Below are positions 10,570 to 22,494 of a stretch of 64,000 nt of DNA, piece after piece. Position 1 is the first letter of the stretch, and each line of letters begins with the position of its first letter. Origin of the DNA: Bimuria novae-zelandiae CBS 107.79 (Eukaryota > Ascomycota > Dothideomycetes > Pleosporales > Didymosphaeriaceae); the NCBI GenBank assembly GCA_010015655.1, contig ML976755.1, positions 193,715 to 257,714 of the forward strand, in the 5' to 3' direction. Below the pieces are notes generated by a model. The model did no database searches. It worked only from the letters and a program-made list of their open reading frames with translations, and had not been told where the DNA came from. The position numbers and the translations under genes are program-made.

Positions 10570-11334
10570 TTAATCGCCGGACTGCTTGTGCGATGCAGAG
10601 CTCGAACTGCTGGATGAGCTGCTGCCGCCAAGGCTCACAACGCTGGCGCGTCTCGAGTGCTGCACGCTCATACTCAGCGGCTCCATGGCGGTACTCAGCG
10701 GCCTCAGAATGGGCTGTGGCGGGAAGTAGTCGCCCTCCTCGTCCTTGTCCGGGCTCACTTGCCGCTTGGGGGTGCGCTGCGGCGTCCGCATCCTGCTCTG
10801 CAGCGGGCTCATCCTCAGCGCCTCGGGACTCCAACTCCAGCGCTGCTCCTCGCCCGTATGGCGCCGCTGGTGTCGCCTCCCCGGGGGTAGAGCAAGCGGC
10901 AGCTCTAGCCGCTTGTTCATGCCCATCCATATAGCCTCTTCTTCCTCGCCCTCGTAGTAGCGCCATCCGCCGACGCCTTCGAAGTCGCGCGCCGAAGCCG
11001 TCTGGTTTACATTCATGAGCGAGGCCGAGGAGCCGCTCTTGGCATGCAGTCGGGCAGCAGGCGCCGGGTCCTGGGAGGAGCTGCTGGTGCGGCGGAAGCG
11101 CGGAGGCGATGCGGGCGCTGGCACGACGTGTCTCGGGACAGGCTTCGCGGGCTCGGGGAAGAGGTGCGCGTGGACGAGGGCGATGAACAGCTCGAAGTAG
11201 ACGACGGAGGCGCGCGCAGCAAGAAGGGCAAGCGCGATGCCCGTCGTGACTGCCGCAAAGATGGCGAGCGGGAAGGAGACGAGGAAGAGCAGCGGCGGAC
11301 CGAGCAGGTACAGCGGATAGGCGAGGACGCCCAT
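10570..11334 (-). CDS. Membrane protein with Ser-rich cytosolic tail, 254 aa
   Basis: ATG at 11334 in good context (aagATGG); the frame opens three codons earlier with a TTG that I do not use. Residues 1-60 are hydrophobic, as two or three membrane helices (YPLYLLGPPLLFLVSFPLAI, then AAVTTGIALALLAARA, then VVYFELFIALVHAHLF). The remaining 190 residues are polar: an RRTSSSSQ block, a GGWRYYEGEEEEAIWMGMNK motif that looks conserved, an SP/TP-rich basic part, and a poly-Ser run before the stop. I take it as a conserved fungal membrane protein of unknown function. The opposite strand also stays open because of GC bias, but the hydrophobic N terminus supports this frame. A divergent gene starts 546 bp away. 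Confidence 0.75.
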   Translation of the reverse strand: MGVLAYPLYLLGPPLLFLVSFPLAIFAAVTTGIALALLAARASVVYFELFIALVHAHLFPEPAKPVPRHVVPAPASPPRFRRTSSSSQDPAPAARLHAKSGSSASLMNVNQTASARDFEGVGGWRYYEGEEEEAIWMGMNKRLELPLALPPGRRHQRRHTGEEQRWSWSPEALRMSPLQSRMRTPQRTPKRQVSPDKDEEGDYFPPQPILRPLSTAMEPLSMSVQHSRRASVVSLGGSSSSSSSSSASHKQSGD

Positions 11335-11880
11335 CTTGATCAAGCAATTACTAGGAACAGGAACAGGAACAGGAACAGTCGTTGTGGATTGATAGCATGT
11401 CTATCTCGTCACATCATGGAACGGGTGCGAGCGGTCGTTGAGCACTGGCATGTGAAAGTGTGGGGAAGGAACTAGCCAAGCCGGACATTTTGAATCCCTG
11501 CCACCGCTCTCCTCCACACCGTCCGGCATCGCATTTAACACCCTTTCCCTATATCATCACACACAGAGACAAGTCCCGTAACTCCAAATCATGGCTTGAA
11601 GTGACATCGAGTGCGTATGGCACCGCAGCCGAATGACACGCCTCACGTGAGCCCTGTACAACGAATCTACCCACTCGACAAAGAACGGATATCTGTCGGC
11701 GGCATCCACTAACTTGCTTTTCACTTTTCTTTGTTGGGCAACTGCTTTAGGATGCTGAAATGTCTAGCCCATGCCCCCTTTTCGCCATCTCTACAGCTAC
11801 CTCTGGTAACCACCCAGCCGCTGACTGTTGCACACTGGACGCTTTATCGTCTCCTTACCACCCTAGCTGCAAACACGAAC
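11335..11880. promoter_or_regulatory. Divergent intergenic region (shared promoter region)
   Basis: 546 bp between divergently transcribed genes (minus at 11334, plus at 11881). It holds a tandem aggaac hexamer array close to the minus-strand start, a CACGTG palindrome near 11645, and pyrimidine-rich tracts before the plus-strand ATG (cttttcacttttcttt near 11715), which are common in fungal promoters. Assignment as promoter is from position. Confidence 0.5.
11353..11378. repeat. Hexamer microsatellite (aggaac)n
   Basis: About four perfect copies of aggaac, 19 bp upstream of the ATG of the minus-strand membrane-protein gene, so probably in its 5' leader. Confidence 0.9.
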
Positions 11881-12531
11881 ATGGCTGACCACCCAGCCGC
11901 TGCCGGCGATGGTATCCAGAAACCGCGCTTCACCCGCGCCGAAAAGCGCCAGTATGCGCGCGAGAAAGCTGTCCATGGCACCCAACTCCATCCCAAGCAC
12001 ACTGGCCCCAAGCCCAACAGGCCAACCCGCAAGACCGTTCCGTCAGCGCTTGCTTCTAAGCTGTCCGAAGTGGAAATAGAAACGTACATCGCCCTCCTCG
12101 AAGCCAAGGCCCAAGTTGATGGTTCCAAACCAGCCACCCTCGCCGCCCGCATCACCCACAACAAACCTAAGAAAGAGGCGCCACAGCCATCCGAAAAGCC
12201 TGCCAAGGAACTAAGTGCGAAGAAGATCGAGAAGATCGAGAAGAGGAGTCAGATCAGGGCTGAAAGAAAGGCGGCCTGGCTGGCAAAGAAGGCGGTCGAG
12301 AACGCTGCGGACGCTCCTGCGACGGACCCTGTTCCCATCGGAGCTAATGAGAAACCGCCGGCCAGAACTGCCAGCAAGTCTGGGTCTCCTTCATCGCATC
12401 TTGCTTTAGCTGCGGCTCCTTCGCCGGCCCGCGTCCCGTCTCGTCGCGCTTCGACTGTGACTCGTGCGGCCATTGTTTCTGCGCCGCCGCTACCACACGC
12501 CGAAGACGACTTCGAGGACCTTGGCTACTAA
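11881..12531 (+). CDS. Basic, Lys/Ala-rich protein of unknown function, 216 aa
   Basis: I use the ATG at 11881 (MADHPAAAGDG, context gaacATGG); the frame is open from 11731, but the extra 50 residues look like translated leader. Residues 20-50 are basic with many aromatic and Lys/Arg positions (FTRAEKRQYAREKAVHG), and 100-145 form a Lys/Ala/Glu-rich probable coiled coil (KKIEKIEKRSQIRAERKAAW). The C-terminal third is Ser/Pro/Ala-rich and ends in acidic EDDFEDLGY. No catalytic motif or membrane segment is present. The composition suggests a nucleolar or nucleic-acid-binding protein; this is inference. A single exon, no RIP. Confidence 0.75.
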   Translation: MADHPAAAGDGIQKPRFTRAEKRQYAREKAVHGTQLHPKHTGPKPNRPTRKTVPSALASKLSEVEIETYIALLEAKAQVDGSKPATLAARITHNKPKKEAPQPSEKPAKELSAKKIEKIEKRSQIRAERKAAWLAKKAVENAADAPATDPVPIGANEKPPARTASKSGSPSSHLALAAAPSPARVPSRRASTVTRAAIVSAPPLPHAEDDFEDLGY

Positions 12532-13934
12532 ACCCCCATCACCGATCCGGATGATTTCCTTTCTTTATAGAAGTTTACCCTTTTTGCGTTGCTAGCCAAC
12601 CGCGGCGCTTGTCGCTCGTTTCTTCCAAACATCGTCTGCTTTCCAACCTCTCTGCTTGGTTTATTCTTTCGCTTCCCTCGCTTCATAATGTCGTCACCTC
12701 AAGTGTACTGTAGCTAGATTTATATACTTATCACTCCTTGTATGCGCGTGCCTGCCAGATGCTCCAGTGACCTGACCAAACTTCCCGGCAATTTGAACCA
12801 CCGTGAACACTCCGCTCAATACATCTGTTGCAAGTTCGCGAACGAAACGCTGGTCACATAGGAAATATTCTAACGTCTATCCATGCGTAGCGAAAAACCA
12901 CCTGTGTCGAAAAATTAGTGGGGTACTTCGACTTTACAGGATCATAAGTCTCGCATATATCGGGTTTCATAAGAACTATGTATAAATCATATCAAATGGG
13001 TATTTGCCAATGTTGCGAACCCTCCAGTTCTTAAAAATACGTATACGCCGTCGTCTTCTAGCCCAATTTAGCCAAAGCCTTCTTTTGTGGCGAAACATTG
13101 TCCCTTCACTATATCACTACCACCAAGCTTCGGATCTTCTGTAATACTTATAAGAGATGGTATCTAAGCTAGTGAGTTTCATAAAGTTGCTCACAAACTG
13201 TTATTAGCTGTGAAGCGATGTCTGCGCGCAAATCAACGCAGCGTCACAACCCCTGTCGGTACTTCCGACTCATGCGGTTTCCAATTACGGCTAGCGTAAT
13301 ACCACCTTGCCAGCGGACGTAATCAGGATCGTGTAATCTATTCAAGCCGCCATCCAATAAGCCGATCATGTGGCTGTGCAGTAACTTGCAGATAAATCAG
13401 CAATAACATGATGACTGCTGTTGGTCGAAGTAACGCAACGCAACGCACTATGCTCGATCACATGCCTTTGCTGCCACGTGCCTTGTTCTGTTTTAAACGC
13501 ACTGCATGCGTTCATTCCGTGCCCAGCGCTGGTAGAGCAGACTTTCACGTTACAATATACGCCAGCATTACCACAGTAAGCAGCCATCGATTTAGCCAGC
13601 AAGAAACTCCCTTAAAATGTGCGTTTGCCCTATTAGAACACACTAGCATTGTATCTGCTCTTATGATGCCTTGTCATATCTGTTAAGCACATCGCCATGT
13701 CCTTTAAGTTTCTTCAACTAATGTAACCCTATGACTTCCCACTCTTTAGCCCATGCTAGTGCAAATAGAGATCAGCATCTCCATTTATATTACTAAGCAA
13801 AATGGAAGTAGTAACACCTAGAACATTCTAGAGGGAGCTTACATCCAGTAATATAAATACTTGCTGCTCCCAGGCCCCTCTATGAATAGAGATTCTAAAA
13901 TAAATATATATAAGACGAAAAGTGTAGGAGAAAC
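12532..13934. other. Intergenic region without recognisable genes
   Basis: 1.4 kb between the basic-protein gene and the 3' end of the NLR pseudogene. The first 200 bp are CT-rich, like a 3' UTR or a promoter. The rest is AT-moderate, without the TpA excess of the neighbouring repeats. Overlapping frames near 13366-13686 on opposite strands have no protein-like features. No tRNA or repeat could be supported. Confidence 0.5.
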
Positions 13935-14219
13935 TTACGCTGTGCAAAGCCTGAGAAGCGTAATGCGACCTGAAACATGTCCTAAACAGGCTAACTCTTT
14001 ATTAACTGCAGAGTAAGACGGTCGATATTCAGAAGGAAGCCATAGCAATCGCTGTTAACCTAGACAGATCCACTGGTGCTGTATGAAGATGCGAGAGGGC
14101 TGGATTCTTTGAAATGAGGGTGATGGTGTTGGAGAAGACCACAGAGGGATATCTCCTCGGTTTGTCTGAAGATACTGGCCGTCTGGCGAGAAGGCCACCG
14201 CCCAGACCCGGTGGCCTTC
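13935..14219 (-). pseudogene. 3' end of the NLR (NACHT-WD40) pseudogene
   Basis: Minus-strand translation resumes the WD40 domain exactly where the hAT element ends: GTLEGHRVWAVAFSPDGQ, then LQTNRGDIPLWSS, and finally LLWLPSEYRPSYSAV and LACLGHVSGRITLLRLCTA, followed by a TAA at 13935. The block RGDI-LW followed by LWLPSEYRP is the usual C-terminal ending of fungal NACHT-WD40 NLR proteins. One frame change is needed near the first WD unit. Together with 24714-27294 it makes one gene broken by the nested transposons. No RIP stop is seen in this short part. Confidence 0.85.
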
Positions 14220-14227
14220 GAGGGTGC
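14220..14227. repeat. 8-bp target site duplication of the hAT, left copy
   Basis: gagggtgc, identical to 24706-24713. In the host gene it encodes part of the STLEGH / GTLEGH of a WD40 unit, so it is duplicated host sequence. Eight-base duplications are typical of hAT elements. Confidence 0.85.
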
Positions 14228-16990
14228 CACCCCATAGTTGCTAACAATCAAGCCGATTAAGCCTTAGCAGTCGGCTTGGCTTGAGGCTTGCAATAAGTAC
14301 CCTAAGGCTTAGCTTAATTAGCTTAATAGAGGTTTTAGGGTTAGCTTGATTAGAAAGCTTAATAGAGGCTTAATAGCTTGACGATTAGGTGCGTATTAGA
14401 TAAGGTTTATATTAAAAATTACTCGCTATAGCTGTCCCTATCTTAATCGCCTAGCTAGTATATTAAATCTAGCTCTTTGTCTGTCGTACGTCGCGTGGGG
14501 TTATGGCCTTTGCTAAAGCTAGCCTTAAGCCACCTCCGTACGCACTATATAGCTACTAATAATTATGGTGAGATCGCGCGTCTTTAAGGCTTAAGAAGGT
14601 TGCTAAGCTCGCTAAATATACGCTTACACTTATAACTAGAGGCTAGAATAGAGATAAGGTTAAGGGCCATGCGAGCGAGGTTTGGGTAGCGATTATGTAA
14701 TCCTACCTAGTATTTAATAGGGTTATTAGTAGCTTTAGAACCTTTTTTTACTCTTGGCTCCCACTTCTTCCATCGCTAATATTTGTCTAAGTTGCTATTA
14801 TTAGCGGCCGCTGTTACTACTGTTGCCTTAGGGTTAATAAGGGCGTTAATAGCGTTGTTAATATTATTACTAATAACTATAGGGCGTCTTACCGCGGTAG
14901 GGCGCGCTACTAAGCCTTTGTACTTACCCTAAAGCGCCTAAAACGCGATGTTATTACTAGTGATCTAGTTAGGCCTATTAGCCTAGACGGTCTCGTAGTA
15001 GTTCTTATAGTATAGGTAGAGTATTATGGCGGCGTAGTACGCAGGTGAGTGGTTGAGCTTAGAGTAGTATTAATTAGCTTTTGCCTAGGTGGCGCGTAGG
15101 TTAATTGCGAGGTAGTCTTTAGGCGCTTTTTTGTGGGCGTTATAGTTAATAGCCTTATAGGCCTTAACGCGCTACTTGTAGTACAAAAGTATATACTTAA
15201 AAATAGGTATAATCTTAGTAATTGCGCCGTAATAGCTACTCTTAAAAGGGCTATTAACGTTGTTAGCGCTTTTAACACCTTTATTACGACCCTTAAGGCG
15301 CTTTATTACAAGCTTTAGTAGTCGCAATACTTTAATATACTTAGTAACTATAGCCTAGTTAGTAGCTAATAACTTATTAGATCTTATCTAAGGCTGCGCG
15401 TTAGGTAACTTATTATAGCAACTAGCTATAAATATATCCTTATTATAAATATAGCGAATATAATAGGTAGCGTACGCGTTAATAGCAGGTTATAATTTAA
15501 TAGCGCGCTTAAAAGTAGAGTAGAATAAGTTTTAGTAAGTAATAATAAGTTTTACTAGCTTTAATATTTTACCACGCGCCTTTATAGGTAGCTTAGCGTT
15601 AGCAATATACTAAAAGTTATTAAAAAGCTTATGCTGCTAGGGCGTTTTAATATGCCTAATAATGTTTAAAAGGACGCTAAGAGGGCCGCCTTTACGCTAG
15701 GTGCGTATAAAATTACTTTTATCCTGCTAATTGTTAGTAACTGCTCCTAAGATCTAACTAGGAGGGTAGGAAGTAAGTATAAAGCGCGGCGTAGGTAGCA
15801 ATATATACGCGCAAAATAGGTAAGACGTTACTAACTTATGTCTAAATTACTAATATTATTGTTAAACGCGTTAGCGTTGTTTCCCTAAAGTAGCGTTTAT
15901 CTAATAAGGTTAAGAGTATAAGGCCTATAATAGAGGCGGCGATAGGTTGTGCTAAAGCCTATCCTACGAGTAAGCGCGAGGACAGCGGTGTTGTTATTAT
16001 TAGTGTTATTAAGAATAAAGTAACTAATACTATATTAGTCTATACTAAACTATTATAGTAACTTGCTAATAATCTTACTAATTTTCTCTTTACTATAGGC
16101 GCCTGTTAGCTATAATAGCGCAATAGGTAGGTTAATAATCTTACTATTGCTGTTAACGTAGTGCGTAATAACGCCTAAAAAGTTACGCTTGCCTTTCTTT
16201 ATTATTTATTTATTAAAGCTAATGTAAATTTTACTTAGTGCTATTAATAACATGGCCTTAATAATAGGCTGCAGGTGCTTATATAGACGTATAATAAAGC
16301 GTGACATGCTTATATAGTAAGTCTATAAAGCCCTAGCTGCCTCTAGGTTTGTAGCCTTAAGTATTACGCGAAAAGCTAGCGTTTTGAATTCGCATAGCGG
16401 GTGATTATTTTTAATAAGCTAGCTAATGGCTGCTACACAAAAGTCTTAGCAGTTAAAGCCTAATAGCTTGTTAGTAATAGCCTAAGTAACCTTAATTTTA
16501 CTATTCTTAATAATAGCACGCAGCGACTTATTAACTACCTTTATTAGGCGTGCCTTACTTAGCGTAAGGTGACTATAACTACGCTTCTTTTGCTTAAGGT
16601 GGCGCGCTAATATTAACGTTAATATTATTATCTTATATAAGCCACCGCTGCTAGCATCTATAACCTTGCGCTAGTGGTAGTAATGGTAGATAAAGAAGAT
16701 TCGCGATAGGTTATTACGTAGTATAACACGGTAACTGTGCTAGTATACCTAGCTTTTCTTCTACTTCTAGGTTGCTAGTAGCTTTATATATTTAGGCAGG
16801 CGTAGAAAGTTAATACCTTTAAAGTTATCTTTAAATAGCGCGTTAAATCCCTCCTTTACTGCATTATTGTCCTCTATTGTAGCTACTGTGGCGGCTTTGC
16901 TGCCCTTAGTAGGCGCGATAAGGGCATTTGTGGCTTAGGTATCGCGTAATCTTAACTTAAAGGTAGGCACTATAAGCTAGCCGATACGTA

Positions 16991-17066
16991 AGCTAGCCGA
17001 TACGTAAGCTGGCCACCCGGGTAAGCTGGCCACCCCACCAAAACGCGACACCTGCACAAAACACGC
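16991..17066 (+). repeat. Left inverted terminal repeat of the nested pogo
   Basis: 76 bp, the reverse complement of 24091-24166 with two mismatches. Inside it, ctggccaccc occurs twice about 18 bp apart, a likely transposase-binding repeat (inference). Confidence 0.9.
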
Positions 17067-17113
17067 CACATCTCTCCACAACGCTTATTAATATGGACGC
17101 CCGTGAGCATACT

Positions 17114-17370
17114 TGTCCGATTACATGGCCCTTTGCACAAGCAAAGGTAGCTGGCGTAACCCTACACAAAGAGACCTTACCAGCAGTCTGGTTTATCCGC
17201 ACAATTCCGGGCGGAACAAAGGGCAACTCTCCTTAATCAACAGAAATAGATTAGCGTATTAGTAGAAGACATAAGGATATAAGAGCCTTATATTCTTACA
17301 GGAATATAGAGAACGGACATAATAATTTATACCTTAATTTATCTTATTAGATTACCTCTCTAATTTAATA
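17114..17370 (+). repeat. 5' LTR of the nested Copia
   Basis: 257 bp, begins TGTCCGATTAC. It ends aatttaata where the 3' LTR has aatctgaca; the C-to-T and G-to-A differences between LTRs are RIP-type transitions. Confidence 0.92.
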
Positions 17371-20300
17371 ATTAAGAGTCTCACTGCCTTAACTAATACT
17401 ACCTTATTAAGCCAATCGCAATGGCCCTATTAACTCTTAGAGATCCTATAGTGATCTTGACCAACTACACGAATTACACACCATGGCTGAGACAGCTTAA
17501 AACAAGATACTAATTCCTTAAGGTCTAGAACATTATCGACCCAGCGCTGATAGATGAACTAAAGCAGAAACCCGCCATGCCGATACCGCCGTTAATAGGC
17601 AACTACTAGCCAAACGCTGTCTACACGAATGCGAACCTAAATAACGCACTAATATTACTATCTTATCTATCGCCGACAGGCGCGAAAGCATATAAAGATA
17701 ATAGCGACTACTATAAAGGATAGCTCGAGATCTATAAGGTCATGGATTAAGCCTATTAAGAAGAAAAGGTAGACCTTAATAAGGTGGTTACCTTTCTCTA
17801 GTTAACAATCTCCGCGCATCTCCAGAACAACTACTGCATTCTTAGAGAAATAATTAAGTAATAGATAAATAACCTTATAATTACAATTAGGGTTAACTAT
17901 TAAGACGAATATAGATAATTAAGAACAAGGTATTAAGAAGCGCTTAAGCTAATAAGAATAGCTAGATTATAGGCTGCATGGCTCTCTGAGTACGATTACG
18001 CAGCCATAGAAGTAGAGACTAATTAGGTTCTAGAACTTTAAAGGCTAGACTTAGTAAAAGAAGACTTTATAAAGGCAGTTATCCATGTCGCACCTATGTA
18101 GGTAACGACCTTCTAGTAATATAGAAGCAAGGATGCAGCTGTCTTACGAAAGCATATAATAAAACTCTTTTAAGACCATATAATCCTGCAGCACCCAACT
18201 AAGGGCAAATAAAAGGGCGCTTTTACTACTACAGGGTTATCTCTCGCTAAAGGTGGTAAACCCACCCAGGCTATAGACAGGGACGCCTCTCTTATAGATA
18301 AAGTAGTATTATCTAAAAGTTAGGGAAGACCTCGGAATTATAAACAACGAAATAATAGTTAATATACTAGAACTAAGCAATCGCCTTAGAGCCTTAAGCC
18401 AACGATAGTTAGTGGTAATTACTACCTTACTTATAAACTACGCCATAGTCTTTAAGACTATTTCTATACCTTTCTAGACAAGCAGCCAGACTGGTTTACA
18501 CTAAACTTTTTTATAGTAAAGCTAGTTAAGCTTAGGCTAGAACATGATACTGACTTCTAAGAGAAGTTAAAAAGAACAAAAAAGGCTAAATTACAAGCAC
18601 CTAAAATTAAACAATCACACACTCTTACTCCACCTCGAATTACTAAGGCTAATAATAAATGACTAAATGGACGCAAGATTACTAAAATCCTAGTAAGCTT
18701 TAACACCGCATCCTTCCACACTAACCTAAACACGTACCCATTGCGACGCTCAGCCATACTTAATTTAGGCACAACCTGCCATATCTTTAACTACATTAAT
18801 CGCTTTGTCTCATACCGTCCACCGGCGCCAGGAGACTTTATATGGGCAGGGAATACATAAATATAGATTAAAGGATATAAGAGCGTCTATCTTAACGTAT
18901 AGAGTGCAAACGGTAATTAATTAATATAGCTAGATAATATAGCCTATTGCCCTAATCTGCTCTGTAACCTTATATTATTCCGATTACTCCGGAGGCAAGG
19001 CCTTTAGTGGGATATAAGAGCAGACCTAACGACTCTAAAGAGAAGAGATAATACTGTGCTGGCAGAACTCTAAGAGCTACATGGATAGTAGGTCTTAGAA
19101 TACAAGATAAGGCTAATAGGTAGTATTCCTACTAATGCTGCGCACGCCACTTATAAGACTAATATACGCACTAAATAAAGACCGTAGAAGGCAGACGCGT
19201 GGACCTGGCACTAATAATTAGGCTATCTAGGCCCTTAGGCCCTTAAACACCTCGTGCAGCAATCTAAGGGGGTAAGGATTAAAGGTCTCTCTATAGTTAA
19301 GTGTAATACCTACGGCAAAGTAAAACTAAAACGGCAAATATGCTGGCAAGCTAGAGATCTAACAGAAGGTCCCGGCGAGCGAGTCGCAATCAATTTTCAC
19401 GACTATAAAGCAGACAGCTTAACAAGAGAGAAGAGCTAAATACTAATTACTAACTAATTCTCTAGCTTTGCATAGGACTTCTACTTTAAGGATAACCACC
19501 TAGCACGGTTAATTATTAAATTACTTAGCACCTTTGTGCGGTTTATAGAAGTACAATACAATATTATAGTAAAAGTAATTAAATCTAATAACGAGATCTT
19601 TTCTATTAAGGTAAACGTTAAGAAGTAGTGCTTAGCGCAAGGTATTAAGATTAAGCCTTTAGTACCTAATACTTAAGCATAAAATAGAGGAGCTAAACGC
19701 TTAAGGGGTGTAATTAAGGAGAAAGCGCGCGCGATGCGACTTAACTCTAACCTACCCTAATAAATATGGCCTAAGATTACCCAAGCCGCAGTCTACTTAT
19801 ACAATTAAACGCCAAACTACGTTAATTGATAGCAATCTCTATATAAAGTGTTCTTTACGACAGTAGCTTTTCAGAACGGCATTATTACCTAACCAAAGAA
19901 GCCTAATTAAGCTCACCTAAAAGCATATGGCTGTAAAGCTTTTGTAATAACTAACGATACAAAACGCGGCAAGAGCAGGCTTTAGAAACTTAACCCTAAG
20001 GCATAGATTAGCTACCTTGTTGGCTACAAATTAATAAATATCTAGAGAATATAGATTCCCTCTCTAGCAAAGACAATTAGTACTCGCGACGTGATATTCG
20101 ACGAGGATACTATGTTCTTAGGCAAAACTAAAGACCTAATAGAAAATCTTATATATAGCATATTAGAAGAAATAGTAGCCTAGGTGTGATTAGTAGAGTT
20201 ACCTCCCTTACCTTAACAAGAGCATGCCACTAAGTCCTTCTTTAAGGATAAGACAATTAGTAAAGCGCTAGAGGAAGAGGTTAAAGGAGCTCCTAAGTAT

Positions 20301-22237
20301 AGGTAAGACAGGAAAGTTAGGTGCGAATATCTAACACCTCTCTTAACGCCGCCACTAGTAACACTCCTTGCATAATTAATGGCAGGAGGCGATTAAGCTA
20401 TACCACCCTAAAGAGTGCAAACAAGGCAGTTACAAACAAGCCTATAGGCCACAGCCTTTATGGCAGGCACCGAAGCTAGTAGTAGTGGTAAATACAAAGG
20501 TAAGGCTCTTAATAAGGCGTAGCTTTAACGAATAATTATATTAGGTAAGAAGCTACATCGAAGCGTGCTTTTAGAGCTACTTACATGCCAAAGCAAGCTC
20601 GAAGATCACCCTCTCTATAATATGTGGAAGGAAGCAGAACGTTCCTATCTATAAAGCTATAAGGAAATAAAGTCCTAAAGTGAGGTTGCAACCACTCTAG
20701 TAAAAGTGGTAGGCTATTAAATCCTCGACTGCATGTGGGTATATACCTACAAGTTTAATAAGCATTATTAATTACAAAAGTGCAAGGCAAGGCTAGTAGT
20801 ACGAGGCAATTAATAGCAGCACCTTACCTCGTAAAAAACCTACGCTATAACACTTATAAAACGATTATTCCGCATGCTTATAGTAATTATAGCTCGTTTC
20901 AACCTAGAACTTATCTAATATAACGTTACTAACGCGTTTGTCCACGCGAAGCTAGATAGAGAAATCTACATAAGAATGCCTTGCGGCTACTCGCGAGTAG
21001 GCATAGTCCTTAAACTATATAAAGCACTATACGGACTGCGCATATCTCTACTACTCTAGCAAAGAGAGTTCACGTTAACACTCCGTAATATTGGCTTTAA
21101 AGCAGTACCCTACGAGCTATACTATCTTATTAAGGATGGCATTATTATCTTCTTTTATGTAGATAATATTATTATTACGTATAACAAGTTATAAAAGCAA
21201 GCTGCTGAAGCTGCTCTTGCAATAATAAGTACTAAATTTATACTTACGGGTGGTAAAGACCTACAGTGGTTTCTAGGAATTAAAATTATTAGGGACCGCT
21301 CGAGCAGAAAGATCTAGCTTTTACAAGCTTTATATATTAATAAAATATCGCGCCTCATTGATTACCATAAGATTCGCCACAATACCCCGATAGGTCTAAT
21401 TAAATTACTCCTAAGGACAGGACTGGCTAGTAAGGGTAAGATTAATAGATACTAGCGTAAAGTCGGATTAATTCTTTATGCTGCAGTTACATCTTGACTA
21501 GATATCGCCTTTACAAGCTCCTAATTATCACGATTCCTGTCCAACCTAAGCAAAGAGCACTAAGCGACTGCTAACTAAGTTCTCCTCTACCTTTCTAACA
21601 CTAAATCACTAGGTCTTTAGCTTAGGGGTATAGATACTTTAGAAGTGGTAAGTAACGCATCCTTTGCTAACAACACACTCGACCGCAAGAGCTCGCAAGG
21701 ATACATTATTAAGCTATTTAGTGGCCTAATCGCCTGGAAAGCAAACAAGCAAGATACAGTCACTATATTAATAACTAAAGCCAAATTACTAGCACTATCG
21801 CAAGTGGCTAAGGAGGCTTTATTCACATCGCGATTGCTAAAGGAACTAAAGATCAACCTTAGTAATTCCCTTATTACAATTAATTGTAATAATTAGTAAA
21901 CAATCTAACTTATTACTAAAGAAATTACTAAGTTGCAGACCAAGCTCTGTCATATGGATATCTATAATTATTAGCTAAGATAAGAGGTCGCACTAGGGAC
22001 AATCAAGGTAGACTATTAACGCTTAGAGGACATGGTTGCCGATAGACTTATAAAGGCCCTACTAGTAAACAAATAGAGCAAGTTTCTGCATAAACTGGGA
22101 CTTAAAGATATATTAGACAAGATCACTAATTAAGAGGTTGCCCTACAGGATCTCTAGCAAAGGATAGAGGCCTTTAAGTTAGAATAATAAATAACTACGA
22201 AGGTCTAGCTTAAGGATAAGCCCAAGCTAAGGGGGTG

Positions 22238-22494
22238 TGTCCGATTACATGGCCCTTTGCACAAGCAAAGGTAGCTGGCGCAACCCTACACAAAGAGACC
22301 TTATTAGTAGTCTGGTTTATCCGCATAATTCCGGGCGGAATAAAGGGCAACTCTCCTTAATTAACGGAAATAGATTAGCGTATTAGTGGAAGACATAAGG
22401 ATATAAGAGCCTTATATTCTTACAGGAATACAGAGAACGGACACAACAATTTATACCTTAATTTATCTTATTAGATTACCTCTCCAATCTGACA
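22238..22494 (+). repeat. 3' LTR of the nested Copia
   Basis: 257 bp, TG...CA ends, aligned without gaps to 17114-17370. It is followed by the target duplication atact. Confidence 0.92.

Larger units (their letters stand above)
17114..22494 (+). mobile_element. Complete Ty1/Copia retrotransposon nested in the pogo, RIP-degraded
   Basis: Two 257-bp LTRs and a 5-bp target duplication (atact at 17109-17113 and 22495-22499) define the element. Internal order on the plus strand: gag start (MALLTLRDPIVILTNYTNYT at 17421), protease (LGTTCHIFN at about 18765-18800), GAG-pre-integrase and integrase (ORF-like 19254-19439 with GPGERVAINFHDY and REKS), reverse transcriptase (NVTNAFVHAKLDREIYIRMP near 20920-20980, KLYKALYGLR near 21015, IIIFFYVDNI near 21150), and RNase H (DRKSSQGYIIKLF-GLIAWKANKQ near 21685-21760). 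A purine tract (aagctaaggggg) precedes the 3' LTR. This order is Copia. CAG-to-TAG stops run throughout; the RT active site FVDD reads YVDN. Confidence 0.92.

Noticed and set aside
10566..11475. Long plus-strand frames across 10566-10934 and 11044-11475
   Set aside because: They overlap the minus-strand membrane-protein gene, are rich in Arg/Ala/Gly from GC bias, and lack any domain.
13520..13560. tRNA-like A box (gctggtagagca)
   Set aside because: No B box at the right distance and no acceptor stem pairing.
13366..13686. Overlapping 78- and 92-residue ORFs on opposite strands
   Set aside because: No protein-like features, no codon bias, no conserved motif; treated as intergenic.
16993..17226. 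77-residue minus-strand ORF
   Set aside because: It spans the pogo inverted repeat, the pogo start codon and part of the Copia LTR, so it is a chance frame.
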